DNA of 60,409 nt, from positions 1 to 60,409 of the forward strand of contig JANJXG010000108.1 of the NCBI GenBank assembly GCA_024709145.1. The letters are read 5' to 3'. The notes beneath the pieces are model-generated. The model had not been told where the DNA came from, did no database searches, and worked only from the letters and a program-made list of their open reading frames with translations. This DNA is from Bacteroidales bacterium (lineage in GTDB: Bacteria > Bacteroidota > Bacteroidia > Bacteroidales > F082). Shown in pieces: positions 36,232 to 46,329 of this stretch. The number at the start of each line of letters is the position of its first letter. Within the stretch, counting starts at the first letter, position 1. The translations under genes were made by a program, and so were the position numbers.

Positions 36232-37458
36232 ATGGACATTCAGGCTATCAAACAGCGTTTCGGTATTATCGGACATGATCCTTTTCTGGAGAGGGCGATA
36301 CAGGTAGCTGTTCAGGTTGCCCCGACCGATCTCACGGTGCTGATAACAGGTGAAAGCGGAACCGGAAAAGAGGTGTTCCCGAAAATTATCCATCAGTCGA
36401 GTGCCCGCAAGCACGGCCCTTACATCGCTGTGAACTGCGGAGCTATTCCCGAAGGTACGATCGATTCAGAGCTCTTCGGCCATGAAAAAGGTTCGTTTAC
36501 AGGGGCACACGAAGCGCGCAAAGGTTATTTTGAAGTGGTTGACGGCGGAACGATCTTTTTGGATGAGGTAGCTGAACTGCCACTTTCGACGCAGGTGAGA
36601 CTGCTCAGGGTGCTTGAAACCGGCGAATTTATCAAAGTTGGTTCATCAAAGGTAATTAAAACCGATGTGCGGGTGGTGGCAGCAACCAATGTCAACATTC
36701 CGGAAGCCATCGACAAAGGCCGGTTCAGACAAGACCTTTACTACCGGCTCAATACCGTTCCAATCATGATTCCGCCCCTGCGCGAGCGGAAAGAAGATAT
36801 CCTCCTGCTTTTTAAGAAGTTCGCCTACGACTTTGCTGAAAAATACCGCATGCCACCGCTCCAGTTTGGAGACGACGCCATCCTGATGCTCGAAAATTAC
36901 CGCTGGCCGGGCAACATCAGACAGCTCAAAAACGTCACCGAACAAATCAGTATCATCGAGAAATCGAAAAACGTGACTTCTGCCACTCTGCAACACTATT
37001 TGCCTAAAGAAAATTCGACTTCACTCCCCATTCTCTATTCGAGGGAAAAAGAAGAAGAAAAAATTTCGGAACGCGACCTGCTCTATAAAGTGCTGTTCGA
37101 CATGAAACGCGACCTGCTTGAGCTGAAAAAAACCGTGGCGGGCATGATGGACAAGGAAGATGATGAAGCACATCCTGTTATTGCCTCCCCTTCGATTGTG
37201 CGATCTTACCACCAGCCATTGAAAAATGATCAAGCCATCGGCTATAAAGATATTGACATTGAAACAGGCTTTGACGACAATCTGATTGATCCATCGGAAA
37301 TCATTACCGAGAGCCTGTCGCTCCAAAAAAAGGAAATGGACATGATTCGCATTGCCCTTGAACGACACAACGGAAAAAGAAAAAATGCCGCCAAAGAGCT
37401 GGGCATCAGCGAACGTACGCTCTACAGAAAAATAAAGGAATACGACATCGAGCTCTGA
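36232..37458 (+). CDS. sigma-54-dependent transcriptional activator without sensor domain
   Basis: The 408-residue protein begins directly with the AAA+ domain: Walker A GESGTGK (40-46), the sigma-54 contact loop GSFTGA (87-92), Walker B FLDEV and the R-finger region GRFRQDLYYRL. A helical, charged linker of about 130 residues follows, then a Fis-type helix-turn-helix (about 365-408, AAKELGISERTLYRKIKEY). No receiver, GAF or PAS domain precedes the AAA+ part, so activity may be set by level or by a partner. It heads a run with lptE-like, TPR-tailed protein and secG genes. The target promoters are unknown. Confidence 0.9.
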   Translation: MDIQAIKQRFGIIGHDPFLERAIQVAVQVAPTDLTVLITGESGTGKEVFPKIIHQSSARKHGPYIAVNCGAIPEGTIDSELFGHEKGSFTGAHEARKGYFEVVDGGTIFLDEVAELPLSTQVRLLRVLETGEFIKVGSSKVIKTDVRVVAATNVNIPEAIDKGRFRQDLYYRLNTVPIMIPPLRERKEDILLLFKKFAYDFAEKYRMPPLQFGDDAILMLENYRWPGNIRQLKNVTEQISIIEKSKNVTSATLQHYLPKENSTSLPILYSREKEEEKISERDLLYKVLFDMKRDLLELKKTVAGMMDKEDDEAHPVIASPSIVRSYHQPLKNDQAIGYKDIDIETGFDDNLIDPSEIITESLSLQKKEMDMIRIALERHNGKRKNAAKELGISERTLYRKIKEYDIEL

Positions 37459-37492
37459 TGCAAAGGCTCAGGATAAGAAAAACGATCGAACC

Positions 37493-37999
37493 ATGAAGAA
37501 ACACCTTTCACTGTTACTGGCAATCGCACTCAGTTTATGCTTTCAGGGATGTGGTATTTATTCTTTTACCGGAGCCAGCATTCCTCCTGAAGCCAAAACG
37601 TTCTCCGTACAGCAGTTTCCCAACAATGCCCTGCTTGTTGAGCCGCTGCTCAGCGATCAGTTCTCTACAGCCCTGCGCGACAGATTCATGAACCAGACCA
37701 GTTTGCAAATGACCTCTGTCAATGGCGACCTTGATTTTGAAGGAGAAATCACCGACTATTCAACTTCTCCTGTTGCTATTCAAAGCGACCAGACTGCTGC
37801 GCTGAACAGACTTTCAATTACTGTGAATGTGAGATTTACAAATAAATTTGACGACTCAAAAAGCTTTGAAAGCAAATTCACACAATACATTGATTATCCC
37901 AGCGATCAAGACCTCAACAGCATCAAGGACGGCCTCATTGCCGAAATAACCGAAATGCTCGTTGATAATATCTTCAACAAGGCCGTCGTAAACTGGTAA
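37493..37999 (+). CDS. lptE: LptE-like lipopolysaccharide-assembly lipoprotein
   Basis: The 168-residue lipoprotein (signal ending LCFQGC, lipid Cys20) has the GIYSFTGASIPPEAKTFSVQQF opening and an alternating beta-rich fold. The LptE family of Bacteroidota shows this opening. LptE plugs the LptD barrel during insertion of LPS into the outer membrane. It is 35 bases after the sigma-54 activator gene and 7 bases before the next gene. Sequence identity between LptE families is low, so the assignment relies on length, lipobox and opening motif. Confidence 0.8.
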   Translation: MKKHLSLLLAIALSLCFQGCGIYSFTGASIPPEAKTFSVQQFPNNALLVEPLLSDQFSTALRDRFMNQTSLQMTSVNGDLDFEGEITDYSTSPVAIQSDQTAALNRLSITVNVRFTNKFDDSKSFESKFTQYIDYPSDQDLNSIKDGLIAEITEMLVDNIFNKAVVNW

Positions 38000-38005
38000 A
38001 ACGCA

Positions 38006-38902
38006 ATGAACAAAACAGCCTTCATCCGTCACATCAAAGACCCTGAGCTGCTGGGCAAAGAAAGTCTGCCTGAGCTGATGGACCTTGTGGTTCAGTTTCC
38101 ATATTTCAGCACAGCACACACCATGCTGGCCATGAACTTCTACTGTGAAAACCACATCCTCTATGACGCACAGCTGAAAATGGCTGCCAGCCTGATGAAC
38201 GACCGCAACATTCTCAGGCAACACATCACCAGGATTGCCAAACTCAAAGAGCAGGTAGCCTTGCCTGATGAATACAAGCCAAATCAACAGCCACAACCCA
38301 CCGTTGCTGAAACAGAAACTGAAACGATCCATGAAAACCAACCGCCGGTTGATTCCGTGGAAGATACAGCGCAGCCTGTTGACCAATCCATTGTACAGCC
38401 AGTAAGCCCGGTAGCTGAGCCGTACGCTGAAACAGCAGAGCCAGACTCAATGCAAGCCTCCGACGATGACAACTCCGCAAGCCAGGCAAATCAACAGCTG
38501 AATGACGATGACGAAGCCGATGACGATGCCTATCTCCGCAAACAATCGCTTGAAGAATTGAAACGCCTCGTCGCCGAACGCATCAAAAAGATCGAAGCCG
38601 AAAAGAAAAACGCTTCCAAAACTGCCCCGGCCAAAGAAGAACTGATAGAAAAGTTTATCCGTGAAAACCCTTCCATCAGCAGGCCACAGCAACAGGAATT
38701 TTACAATCCGGCAATCGCGGCCCAGCAAAGTGTTGTCGACAATGAAAATATTGTAACTGAAACCCTTGCCAATATTTTTGTGAAACAGGGGCATTTCGAC
38801 AAAGCAATTGGCATCTATGAAAAATTAAGTTTGAAATATCCGGAAAAAAGTAGTTACTTTGCAGCCCTTATTGAAGAAACGAGCTCGAAGAAAAATCATT
38901 AA
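38006..38902 (+). CDS. uncharacterised protein with acidic linker and C-terminal TPR
   Basis: The 298-residue protein has three parts. An N-terminal globular domain (1-90, [20 protein letters not shown]) is helical. A low-complexity linker (about 90-190) is rich in Pro, Gln, Glu, Asp and Ala. The C-terminal region ends in one clear TPR-like unit ([27 protein letters not shown]). There is no signal peptide. It lies between the lptE-like and secG genes, suggesting a role in envelope assembly or secretion. A secG promoter overlaps its last codons. Function unknown. Confidence 0.75.
   Translation: MNKTAFIRHIKDPELLGKESLPELMDLVVQFPYFSTAHTMLAMNFYCENHILYDAQLKMAASLMNDRNILRQHITRIAKLKEQVALPDEYKPNQQPQPTVAETETETIHENQPPVDSVEDTAQPVDQSIVQPVSPVAEPYAETAEPDSMQASDDDNSASQANQQLNDDDEADDDAYLRKQSLEELKRLVAERIKKIEAEKKNASKTAPAKEELIEKFIRENPSISRPQQQEFYNPAIAAQQSVVDNENIVTETLANIFVKQGHFDKAIGIYEKLSLKYPEKSSYFAALIEETSSKKNH
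38831..38861 (+). promoter_or_regulatory. internal promoter for secG
   Basis: TTG at 38831-38833 and TTACTTTG at 38854-38861 are 20 bases apart. The -7 box differs from TAnnTTTG by one base. It lies inside the 3' end of the preceding gene and would give secG an independent transcript with a leader of about 45 bases. Confidence 0.45.
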
Positions 38903-38913
38903 ACTTTAGGAAA

Positions 38914-39237
38914 ATGTACGTTGTTATTTCCATCTTGATACTGATAGTCAGCGTTTTAATGGCATTGGTAGTATTAGTTCAGAACTCAAAGGGAGGCGGT
39001 TTGGCATCCAATTTTTCTGCATCAAACCAGTTTATGGGCGTGCGTCAGACAGCTGATTTCCTTGAAAAAGCCACCTGGACCATGGCAATTGCACTGTTAG
39101 TATTAAGCCTTGCAGCTTCTGTTGCCATCCCAAAATACAATGCAGAAGCAACAAAAGCCGACACCGAACTTCGTGAGCAAATTGAGAAATCAACACCTGT
39201 CGATTTCAAAGCACCACCTGTTCAGGAAGAGGAGTAA
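38914..39237 (+). CDS. secG: preprotein translocase subunit SecG
   Basis: The 107-residue inner-membrane protein has two transmembrane helices (about 3-22 and 52-72) with the family loop VLVQNSKGGGLASNFSAS between them, and an acidic C-terminal tail. It supports SecYE during protein export. It is followed directly by a strong terminator. Confidence 0.95.
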   Translation: MYVVISILILIVSVLMALVVLVQNSKGGGLASNFSASNQFMGVRQTADFLEKATWTMAIALLVLSLAASVAIPKYNAEATKADTELREQIEKSTPVDFKAPPVQEEE

Positions 39238-39261
39238 GATTTTACCAGATCTTATGATCTG

Positions 39262-39301
39262 AAAAATGTCAGAATGTCATTTCATTCTGACATTTTTTTT
39301 G
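39262..39301 (+). terminator. intrinsic terminator after secG
   Basis: A perfect 14-pair stem (39263-39276 with 39283-39296) encloses a 6-base loop and is followed by a T run. It separates the secG unit from groES-groEL. The 90 bases before groES (39302-39388) show no CIRCE element and no clear TAnnTTTG box. Confidence 0.9.
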
Positions 39302-39388
39302 TTTACCCCCCTTTGGCACAAAATATGTCGGTAAAGGAAACACCTGATTTAACAGATCACATCGTTCAATTTTTAAATATCATACAAC

Positions 39389-39667
39389 ATGGGAAAATTA
39401 AGCATTAAACCTCTGGCCGATCGCGTGGTGATTGAGCCTGCCGCCGCAGAACAGAAAACTGCCAGCGGAATTATCATTCCAGACACCGCCAAAGAAAAAC
39501 CACAAAAAGGAACAGTGGTTGCCGTGGGACCTGGTTCAGCCGATAATCCTGTTACCGTAAAAGAAGGCGATCTCGTGCTTTACGGAAAGTATGCCGGCAC
39601 CGAATTCACCATCGATGGTAACAATTACCTGATCATGCGCGAATCTGACATCATCGCAATTGTTTAA
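39389..39667 (+). CDS. groES: co-chaperonin GroES
   Basis: The 92-residue protein forms the heptameric lid of the GroEL chamber. The opening [26 protein letters not shown], with its mobile loop, and the [13 protein letters not shown] segment are classic. It is 32 bases before groEL. Control is not by CIRCE/HrcA as far as can be seen. Confidence 0.98.
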   Translation: MGKLSIKPLADRVVIEPAAAEQKTASGIIIPDTAKEKPQKGTVVAVGPGSADNPVTVKEGDLVLYGKYAGTEFTIDGNNYLIMRESDIIAIV

Positions 39668-39687
39668 TCATTTCAAATCATCCTTAA

Positions 39688-41334
<1,647 letters not shown>

Positions 41335-41355
41335 AATCTGATGAGACAAAAATTG

Positions 41356-41387
41356 AAAAAAGCGCAGTTAACCCTGCGCTTTTTTTA
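41356..41387. terminator. bidirectional terminator after groEL
   Basis: AAAAAAGCGCAG (41356-41367) pairs perfectly with CTGCGCTTTTTT (41374-41385) around a 6-base loop, with T runs on both strands. It serves groEL and the convergent gene at 41407. Confidence 0.9.
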
Positions 41388-41406
41388 TTGTCATAGATCG
41401 TGTTGA

Positions 41407-41877
41407 CTACGTTTTGCTATCAGGCCTGTAAATCAACTGAAGGCCGTGAAGAAAATTACGCAGCACCTGATCCTTGCAAATTCTGTATTGACTCTGATCC
41501 GGACTACGAAAAAAAGCACTCAACTCATGTTTGCTCAAACGAAGACCTGCTCTTTCCAAAATCCCCAGGATATCATCATCGCGCAGGCTTAAAGCAATTC
41601 GCAACTTTCTGAATACCAAATTGTTGTTCATTTTCTTTTCTGCTATCATCTGCTCACCATCCTTCTTCCCGCGCTTTTTCACAATCAGGCCGTTGAGAAA
41701 AACAGCCAGCTGATGATCATTGACAGGCTTAAAAGCTTCATCATCATCACGTTTGAGCCAATCGCTGATTTCGGCCCGTGTTGCTTCACGACCACCCAGA
41801 CGAAAAAGCTCCATCATTGTGTCGTCGTTAAAATCATAAATATAACGCAGCCTCCTGAAAATATCGTTGTTGTTCAT
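41407..41877 (-). CDS. DUF1456 (YehS-like) family protein
   Basis: The 156-residue cytoplasmic protein has two repeats of the DUF1456 unit: NNNDIFRRLRYIYDFNDDTMMELF at the start and NNNLVFRKLRIALSLRDDDILGIL after residue 83. Each repeat is followed by a polar helix. E. coli YehS is the best-known member; the function is unknown. Monocistronic, with its own promoter box at 41897-41904. Confidence 0.9.
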   Translation of the reverse strand: MNNNDIFRRLRYIYDFNDDTMMELFRLGGREATRAEISDWLKRDDDEAFKPVNDHQLAVFLNGLIVKKRGKKDGEQMIAEKKMNNNLVFRKLRIALSLRDDDILGILERAGLRLSKHELSAFFRSPDQSQYRICKDQVLRNFLHGLQLIYRPDSKT

Positions 41878-41896
41878 ACCAGAGCAATTAAAACCA

Positions 41897-41930
41897 CAAA
41901 ACTACGTGATTTAGGATCAAAACCACCAAA
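41897..41930 (-). promoter_or_regulatory. promoter of the DUF1456 gene
   Basis: TAGTTTTG on the minus strand (41904-41897) matches TAnnTTTG. TTTG lies upstream at 41930-41927 with a 22-base spacer, slightly long. Confidence 0.45.
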
Positions 41931-42038
41931 CTCTTCCAATCAGTTTGAGAACAAATCATTTGACAGTTAAACTTTTATTGCGTTATTTTGTTGTTTCTTT
42001 TGCAGGAACAGCAACCTGTCGTGAATCAAAAGACCGTT

Positions 42039-43367
42039 ATGAGAAGAAAAAGAGACATCATCATCAGTGGTTTTTCCAAATTGCTCAAGGAAGAAAAACT
42101 CAAACTTGTTGCCGAATACTTTGAAAACCCCGGAGAAGTCGTCAGCCTGTTAAAAAGTTTTTGGCATTCGGATGAAAGCCAGCAAAAACTCTTCGATGAA
42201 TTCAGCGAAAACACCATCACCAACTTTTACATCCCTTATGGCATCGCACCGAATGTGATAATTAATGGCCGCACATACCTCGTACCCATGGTTATTGAAG
42301 AAAGCTCGGTTGTGGCGGCGGCATCAGCAGCTGCAAAATTCTGGAGCGAAAGAGGTGGTTTTCACTGCGAGATTTTGGGCACAAAAAAAGTCGGTCAGGT
42401 TCACTTCAGCTGGACAGGAGAGAAACATCAGCTCTATACCATGCTGCCTGCCCTGAAACAATACCTCATCGAGTCGGTGAAGCCCATCACCGCAAACATG
42501 GAAAAACGCGGCGGTGGTGTGCTTGATATCAATCTGATCGATCTAACGCATGAAATATCAGACTATTATCAATTACTTGTTACCTTCGAAACCAAAGATT
42601 CGATGGGAGCTAACTTTATCAATTCTGTTCTTGAGGAGTTCGGTCAAAGTCTGAAGGTTTTCATGGCAGGTCAGATTCAGCTTTCTGATGAGGATCGTCA
42701 GGTTGAGATCATCATGGCTATTTTATCCAACTATACCCCTGAATGCGTGGTAAAAACCTGGGTTGAATGTCCTTTACATTTACTCGATAATGTTGACGAA
42801 CGCCTTGATGGCGAGTCTTTTGCACGAAAATTTGAAAAAGCGGTAAAGATTGCCCACGTGGATGTTTACCGGGCTACCACCCACAATAAAGGTATTTATA
42901 ACGGCATCGATGCTGTTGCCATCGCCACAGGAAACGATTTCAGGGCAATCGAAGCTGCAGGCCATGCTTATGCCTCCCGTAACGGAAGATACGAAAGCCT
43001 GTCACGCGTTGAGATTGAAGACGGAATGTTTCGGTTTGTCCTGGAAGTTCCCATGGCTATGGGTACGGTTGGAGGTTTAACGAGTCTTCATCCGCTGGCC
43101 AAGCAGTCGCTCGAACTACTTGGGAATCCAACCGCAACCGAATTGATGATGATAGCTTCAGTGATGGGTATGGCAAACAATTTTTCAGCTGTGAAGTCAT
43201 TGACTACAAAAGGAATTCAAGCCGGGCATATGAAAATGCACCTCTTCAACATCCTGAACCATTTTAAGGCAAGCGATGCTGAAAAAGACGCAGCTTCAGC
43301 TTATTTCAAAGATCAAAAAGTATCGTTTGCGAGCGTTGGACAATACATCGCTTCGTTAAGGAAATGA
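42039..43367 (+). CDS. mvaA: hydroxymethylglutaryl-CoA reductase (class II-like)
   Basis: The 442-residue enzyme reduces HMG-CoA to mevalonate. Motifs seen are VIEESSVVAAASAAA (catalytic Glu region), the DSMGAN dinucleotide loop, HNKGIYNGIDAVAIATGNDFRA with catalytic Lys and Asp, and MGTVGGLTSLHP. It looks like the class II 'degradative' type, but its operon partners are mevalonate-pathway enzymes, so it works in the biosynthetic direction. ATG at 42039 is chosen; GTG at 42021 is possible and TTG at 41988 unlikely. Its TGA overlaps the next ATG. Confidence 0.92.
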   Translation: MRRKRDIIISGFSKLLKEEKLKLVAEYFENPGEVVSLLKSFWHSDESQQKLFDEFSENTITNFYIPYGIAPNVIINGRTYLVPMVIEESSVVAAASAAAKFWSERGGFHCEILGTKKVGQVHFSWTGEKHQLYTMLPALKQYLIESVKPITANMEKRGGGVLDINLIDLTHEISDYYQLLVTFETKDSMGANFINSVLEEFGQSLKVFMAGQIQLSDEDRQVEIIMAILSNYTPECVVKTWVECPLHLLDNVDERLDGESFARKFEKAVKIAHVDVYRATTHNKGIYNGIDAVAIATGNDFRAIEAAGHAYASRNGRYESLSRVEIEDGMFRFVLEVPMAMGTVGGLTSLHPLAKQSLELLGNPTATELMMIASVMGMANNFSAVKSLTTKGIQAGHMKMHLFNILNHFKASDAEKDAASAYFKDQKVSFASVGQYIASLRK

Positions 43368-44305
43368 TGCACAAAGCCCCTTTTTCTTTTACTGCCAATG
43401 GAAAGCTGTTGCTTACGGGTGAATATCTTGTTCTGAAAGGAGCCAAATCGCTGGCCTTACCACTTCGGAAAACACAGCGGGTTGAAATCATACCCGAAGA
43501 AACAAACGGCCACCCCTTGCTTGCCTGGTACGCTTTTGGCCCGGAAAACCCCTGGATGAAAGTGCTTTTTGAGTTACCAAGCCTGGATATTATACACAGC
43601 CCGGATCAGCAAAAGACTGTAAAACTTCAATCCATTTTACTCACCCTGAAACAACTAAATCCAGCCTTATTTGACGGGAGCCATTCCTACAAAGTCAGAA
43701 CGCAGCTCGATTTTGATCCCGAGTGGGGATTGGGCACCAGCTCTACCCTTATTGCTGCGCTTGCCCGTTGGGGTGGTGTGGATCCATACACCTTACTTCG
43801 GTTATCAATCGGAGGATCGGGCTACGACATCGCCTGTGCAACCGCCAAAGCCCCGATCTTTTTTCAACTTCGCAATCTTCGTCAGGAAATTAGCAAAGCA
43901 GGTTTCTATCCCGCCTTTGCCGAAAACTTGTTTTTTGTCTATACCGGTCAAAAAAAAGACAGTTCACAGGGCATCATTGATTTCAACCGTCTAACCGAAG
44001 ACCTTGATCTGGAGAAAGAGACAGCCATGATTTCTGCATTGTCGGAAGAAGCCGCAACAACCACTTCATTCATCCGTTTTTGTGAGCTGATGGACACCCA
44101 CGAGAAGCTGCTTTCCGCACTTTTGAAAAAGCCCGTGATTCAATCTCAATATCCAGGTTTTGAAGGGCAATTAAAAAGCCTTGGTGCCTGGGGTGGTGAT
44201 TTTATGTTGGCCATGACCCAACACAATAAACAGGAGGTAGTGAATTTTTTCAGCGAAAAAGCGTCGGGGATTGTTTTCGCATATCACGAACTTGTTCGCT
44301 CTTAA
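43364..44305 (+). CDS. GYDIA-family GHMP kinase
   Basis: The 313-residue kinase of the GHMP superfamily has FTANGKLLLTGEYLVL at the start, the ATP loop GLGTSST (122-128) and the family-defining GYDIA (153-157). This family is found in Bacteroidota mevalonate operons. It is a candidate for the phosphomevalonate kinase step, because no classical phosphomevalonate kinase lies beside it. ATG overlaps the reductase stop (ATGA), and mvaD starts 10 bases after its end. Confidence 0.85.
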   Translation: MMHKAPFSFTANGKLLLTGEYLVLKGAKSLALPLRKTQRVEIIPEETNGHPLLAWYAFGPENPWMKVLFELPSLDIIHSPDQQKTVKLQSILLTLKQLNPALFDGSHSYKVRTQLDFDPEWGLGTSSTLIAALARWGGVDPYTLLRLSIGGSGYDIACATAKAPIFFQLRNLRQEISKAGFYPAFAENLFFVYTGQKKDSSQGIIDFNRLTEDLDLEKETAMISALSEEAATTTSFIRFCELMDTHEKLLSALLKKPVIQSQYPGFEGQLKSLGAWGGDFMLAMTQHNKQEVVNFFSEKASGIVFAYHELVRS

Positions 44306-44315
44306 ACCATCAATT

Positions 44316-45404
44316 ATGTTTGAAAACCAATTAAAAAACGAAGCGTTTGTTGCGGGTGAATCCGAAAAAGAACCAGGTGCAGTTACCTGGCAAAGCCCGT
44401 CGAACATTGCCATTGTCAAGTATTGGGGAAAGCATGGCAATCAACTGCCAAACAATCCCTCGGTTAGCTTTACGCTGAGTGCTGCCCACAGTGTTACCCG
44501 ATTGGAATGGATACCCAAAACCGGCAAAGGGCTCCGCCTCAGGTTTCGTTTTGAAGGTCGGGAGGAGCCCGCCTTTCAAGCAAAAATTGAAAAGTTTCTT
44601 GAACAAAACATTGACATACTACCCTTTACAGAACAATTCGACCTGCAAATCGACAGCCATAACAGCTTTCCGCATTCGAGCGGTATCGCCTCATCAGCAT
44701 CATCGATGAGTGCCCTGGTGATGTGTCTGCTCGACATGGAACAACAAATAAAAAAAATCCCTTCGCCGCCTGATGCACTGAGGCAGAAAGCATCCTGGCT
44801 TTCGCGGCTGGCGAGCGGGAGTGCAGCCAGAAGTGTTTATGCCGTGGCCTCACTTTGGGGAAGAACGCCCTCGCACAGCAAAAGTGATGATGCCTGGGCT
44901 GTTGGTCTGGACGATGTCCATCCGGTTTTTAAAAGCTATCGCGACAGCATTTTGATCATCCATGCCGGAACAAAAGCCGTTTCAAGCCGGGCTGGTCATG
45001 CCCTGATGGAAGGAAATCCGTTTGCCGATGTGCGTTATACCCAGGCACACCAGCATACAACCCGGCTTTTGAAAGCATTGCAACAAGGTGATATTGAATC
45101 ATTTATTCAGATCGCTGAAGCTGAAGCCCTGCAACTGCATGCCCTGATGATGACTTCAAACCCTTCCTTCATTTTGCTGAAACCAGGCACATTGGCAGCC
45201 ATTGAAAAAGTAAGGGAATTCAGAAATTCCACCGCTATTCCGCTGAGCTTCACGCTCGATGCAGGGCCAAACCTTCACCTGCTTTATCCGCAAGACCATG
45301 AATCGATTGTCAGCGAATTCATCCGTCGGGAGCTATTGATGTATTGTGAAGAGGGTCGCTGGATCAGCGATGCTGTGGGAAATGGTCCAAGCCGAATGCC
45401 ATGA
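44316..45404 (+). CDS. mvaD: diphosphomevalonate decarboxylase
   Basis: The 362-residue enzyme converts mevalonate diphosphate to isopentenyl diphosphate with ATP. The opening SPSNIAIVKYWGKHGNQLP (residues 27-45) is the family signature. HSSGIASSASSMSAL and the SGSAARSVY loop are the ATP and substrate site. The catalytic Asp lies in FTLDAGPN. The longer frame to 44271 overlaps the kinase; ATG at 44316 is used. Its stop overlaps the next start by 4 bases. Confidence 0.95.
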   Translation: MFENQLKNEAFVAGESEKEPGAVTWQSPSNIAIVKYWGKHGNQLPNNPSVSFTLSAAHSVTRLEWIPKTGKGLRLRFRFEGREEPAFQAKIEKFLEQNIDILPFTEQFDLQIDSHNSFPHSSGIASSASSMSALVMCLLDMEQQIKKIPSPPDALRQKASWLSRLASGSAARSVYAVASLWGRTPSHSKSDDAWAVGLDDVHPVFKSYRDSILIIHAGTKAVSSRAGHALMEGNPFADVRYTQAHQHTTRLLKALQQGDIESFIQIAEAEALQLHALMMTSNPSFILLKPGTLAAIEKVREFRNSTAIPLSFTLDAGPNLHLLYPQDHESIVSEFIRRELLMYCEEGRWISDAVGNGPSRMP

Positions 45405-46306
45405 TTCCCGATATCCACCGTGAGCCCTGGTACGGTAAAGTGATGCTTTTTGGCGAATACAGCTTGCTGCTTGGTTCAAAGGCTTTGGTCATCCCGCTGA
45501 AGATTTATTCCGGAAGCTGGACCAATGAAAAACCTGTGCTGGAAAGTGAAAAACAACTCAGCTATGAACTCCTTGGTTATGTGAGCTATCTTCAGCAACA
45601 ACAACAGTTGAATCAAATGCTTGATATCCAATCCCTGAATCATGATATCTCTGCAGGATGGTGGTTCAGGTCCAGCATTCCACTGGGTTATGGTGCCGGA
45701 AGCTCGGGCGCAGTTACAGCGGCCATTTATGAAACATATGCTTTTGAAACCGCCACACATCTTTCCGAAATCAAGTCACAACTTGGCCTGATGGAAAGTT
45801 ATTTTCACGGCAACAGCTCCGGGATCGATCCCCTCTGCTGTTTGCTGCGACGCCCCGTCTTGATTGAATCGGAAGGAAAAATAAGCCTTCCTGAAAAGGT
45901 TATACCGCCATCAAAATTTCAGGTTTTTCTTTATGACAGTCTGTCAACCGGCAAAACCGGACCGCTTGTTGCCTTTTTCAAGGCTCAGATGCATACCTGG
46001 TCGTTTTATAAAAAAACCTCCAGACAATGGTTGCCAGCAGTCGATCAAGCTATTGAAAGCTTTCTCGGAGCCGGGAACAAATCTTTTGCAGAAGCGCTTT
46101 TACAGTTGTCAGCTTTTGAGCTCAGCGCCTTAAAACCGATGATAACCGATGCACTGCTTCCACTTTGGGAACAGGGACTTCAGAATGGCGTCTACACCAT
46201 GAAATTGTGTGGTTCGGGTGGTGGGGGCTTTAGCCTGATCTTTACGGAAGAAGCAAACAGGCTGCCTGAGTTTTTCAATCCGGCCCGGCTCATCAGGCTA
46301 TTTTGA
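45401..46306 (+). CDS. mvk: mevalonate kinase-like GHMP kinase
   Basis: The 301-residue kinase has YGKVMLFGEYSLLLGS, the ATP loop GYGAGSS (96-102), the mevalonate-kinase signature MESYFHGNSSGIDP (131-144, with catalytic Asp143) and the third GHMP motif CGSGGGG. It phosphorylates mevalonate. It is the last gene of the operon and overlaps mvaD by 4 bases. The order reductase, GYDIA kinase, decarboxylase, mevalonate kinase places the whole upper-to-IPP route in one unit, except for HMG-CoA synthase. Confidence 0.88.
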   Translation: MIPDIHREPWYGKVMLFGEYSLLLGSKALVIPLKIYSGSWTNEKPVLESEKQLSYELLGYVSYLQQQQQLNQMLDIQSLNHDISAGWWFRSSIPLGYGAGSSGAVTAAIYETYAFETATHLSEIKSQLGLMESYFHGNSSGIDPLCCLLRRPVLIESEGKISLPEKVIPPSKFQVFLYDSLSTGKTGPLVAFFKAQMHTWSFYKKTSRQWLPAVDQAIESFLGAGNKSFAEALLQLSAFELSALKPMITDALLPLWEQGLQNGVYTMKLCGSGGGGFSLIFTEEANRLPEFFNPARLIRLF

Positions 46307-46329
46307 AACGGAAAGAAGCTGGAATATGT

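Noticed and set aside
39312-39335. Possible sigma-54 promoter before groES (TGGCAC at 39314-39319)
   Set aside because: The -24 half fits but the -12 half reads ATGT instead of TTGC, so the essential GC is missing.
39302-39388. CIRCE heat-shock operator before groES
   Set aside because: No TTAGCACTC/GAGTGCTAA inverted repeat is present.
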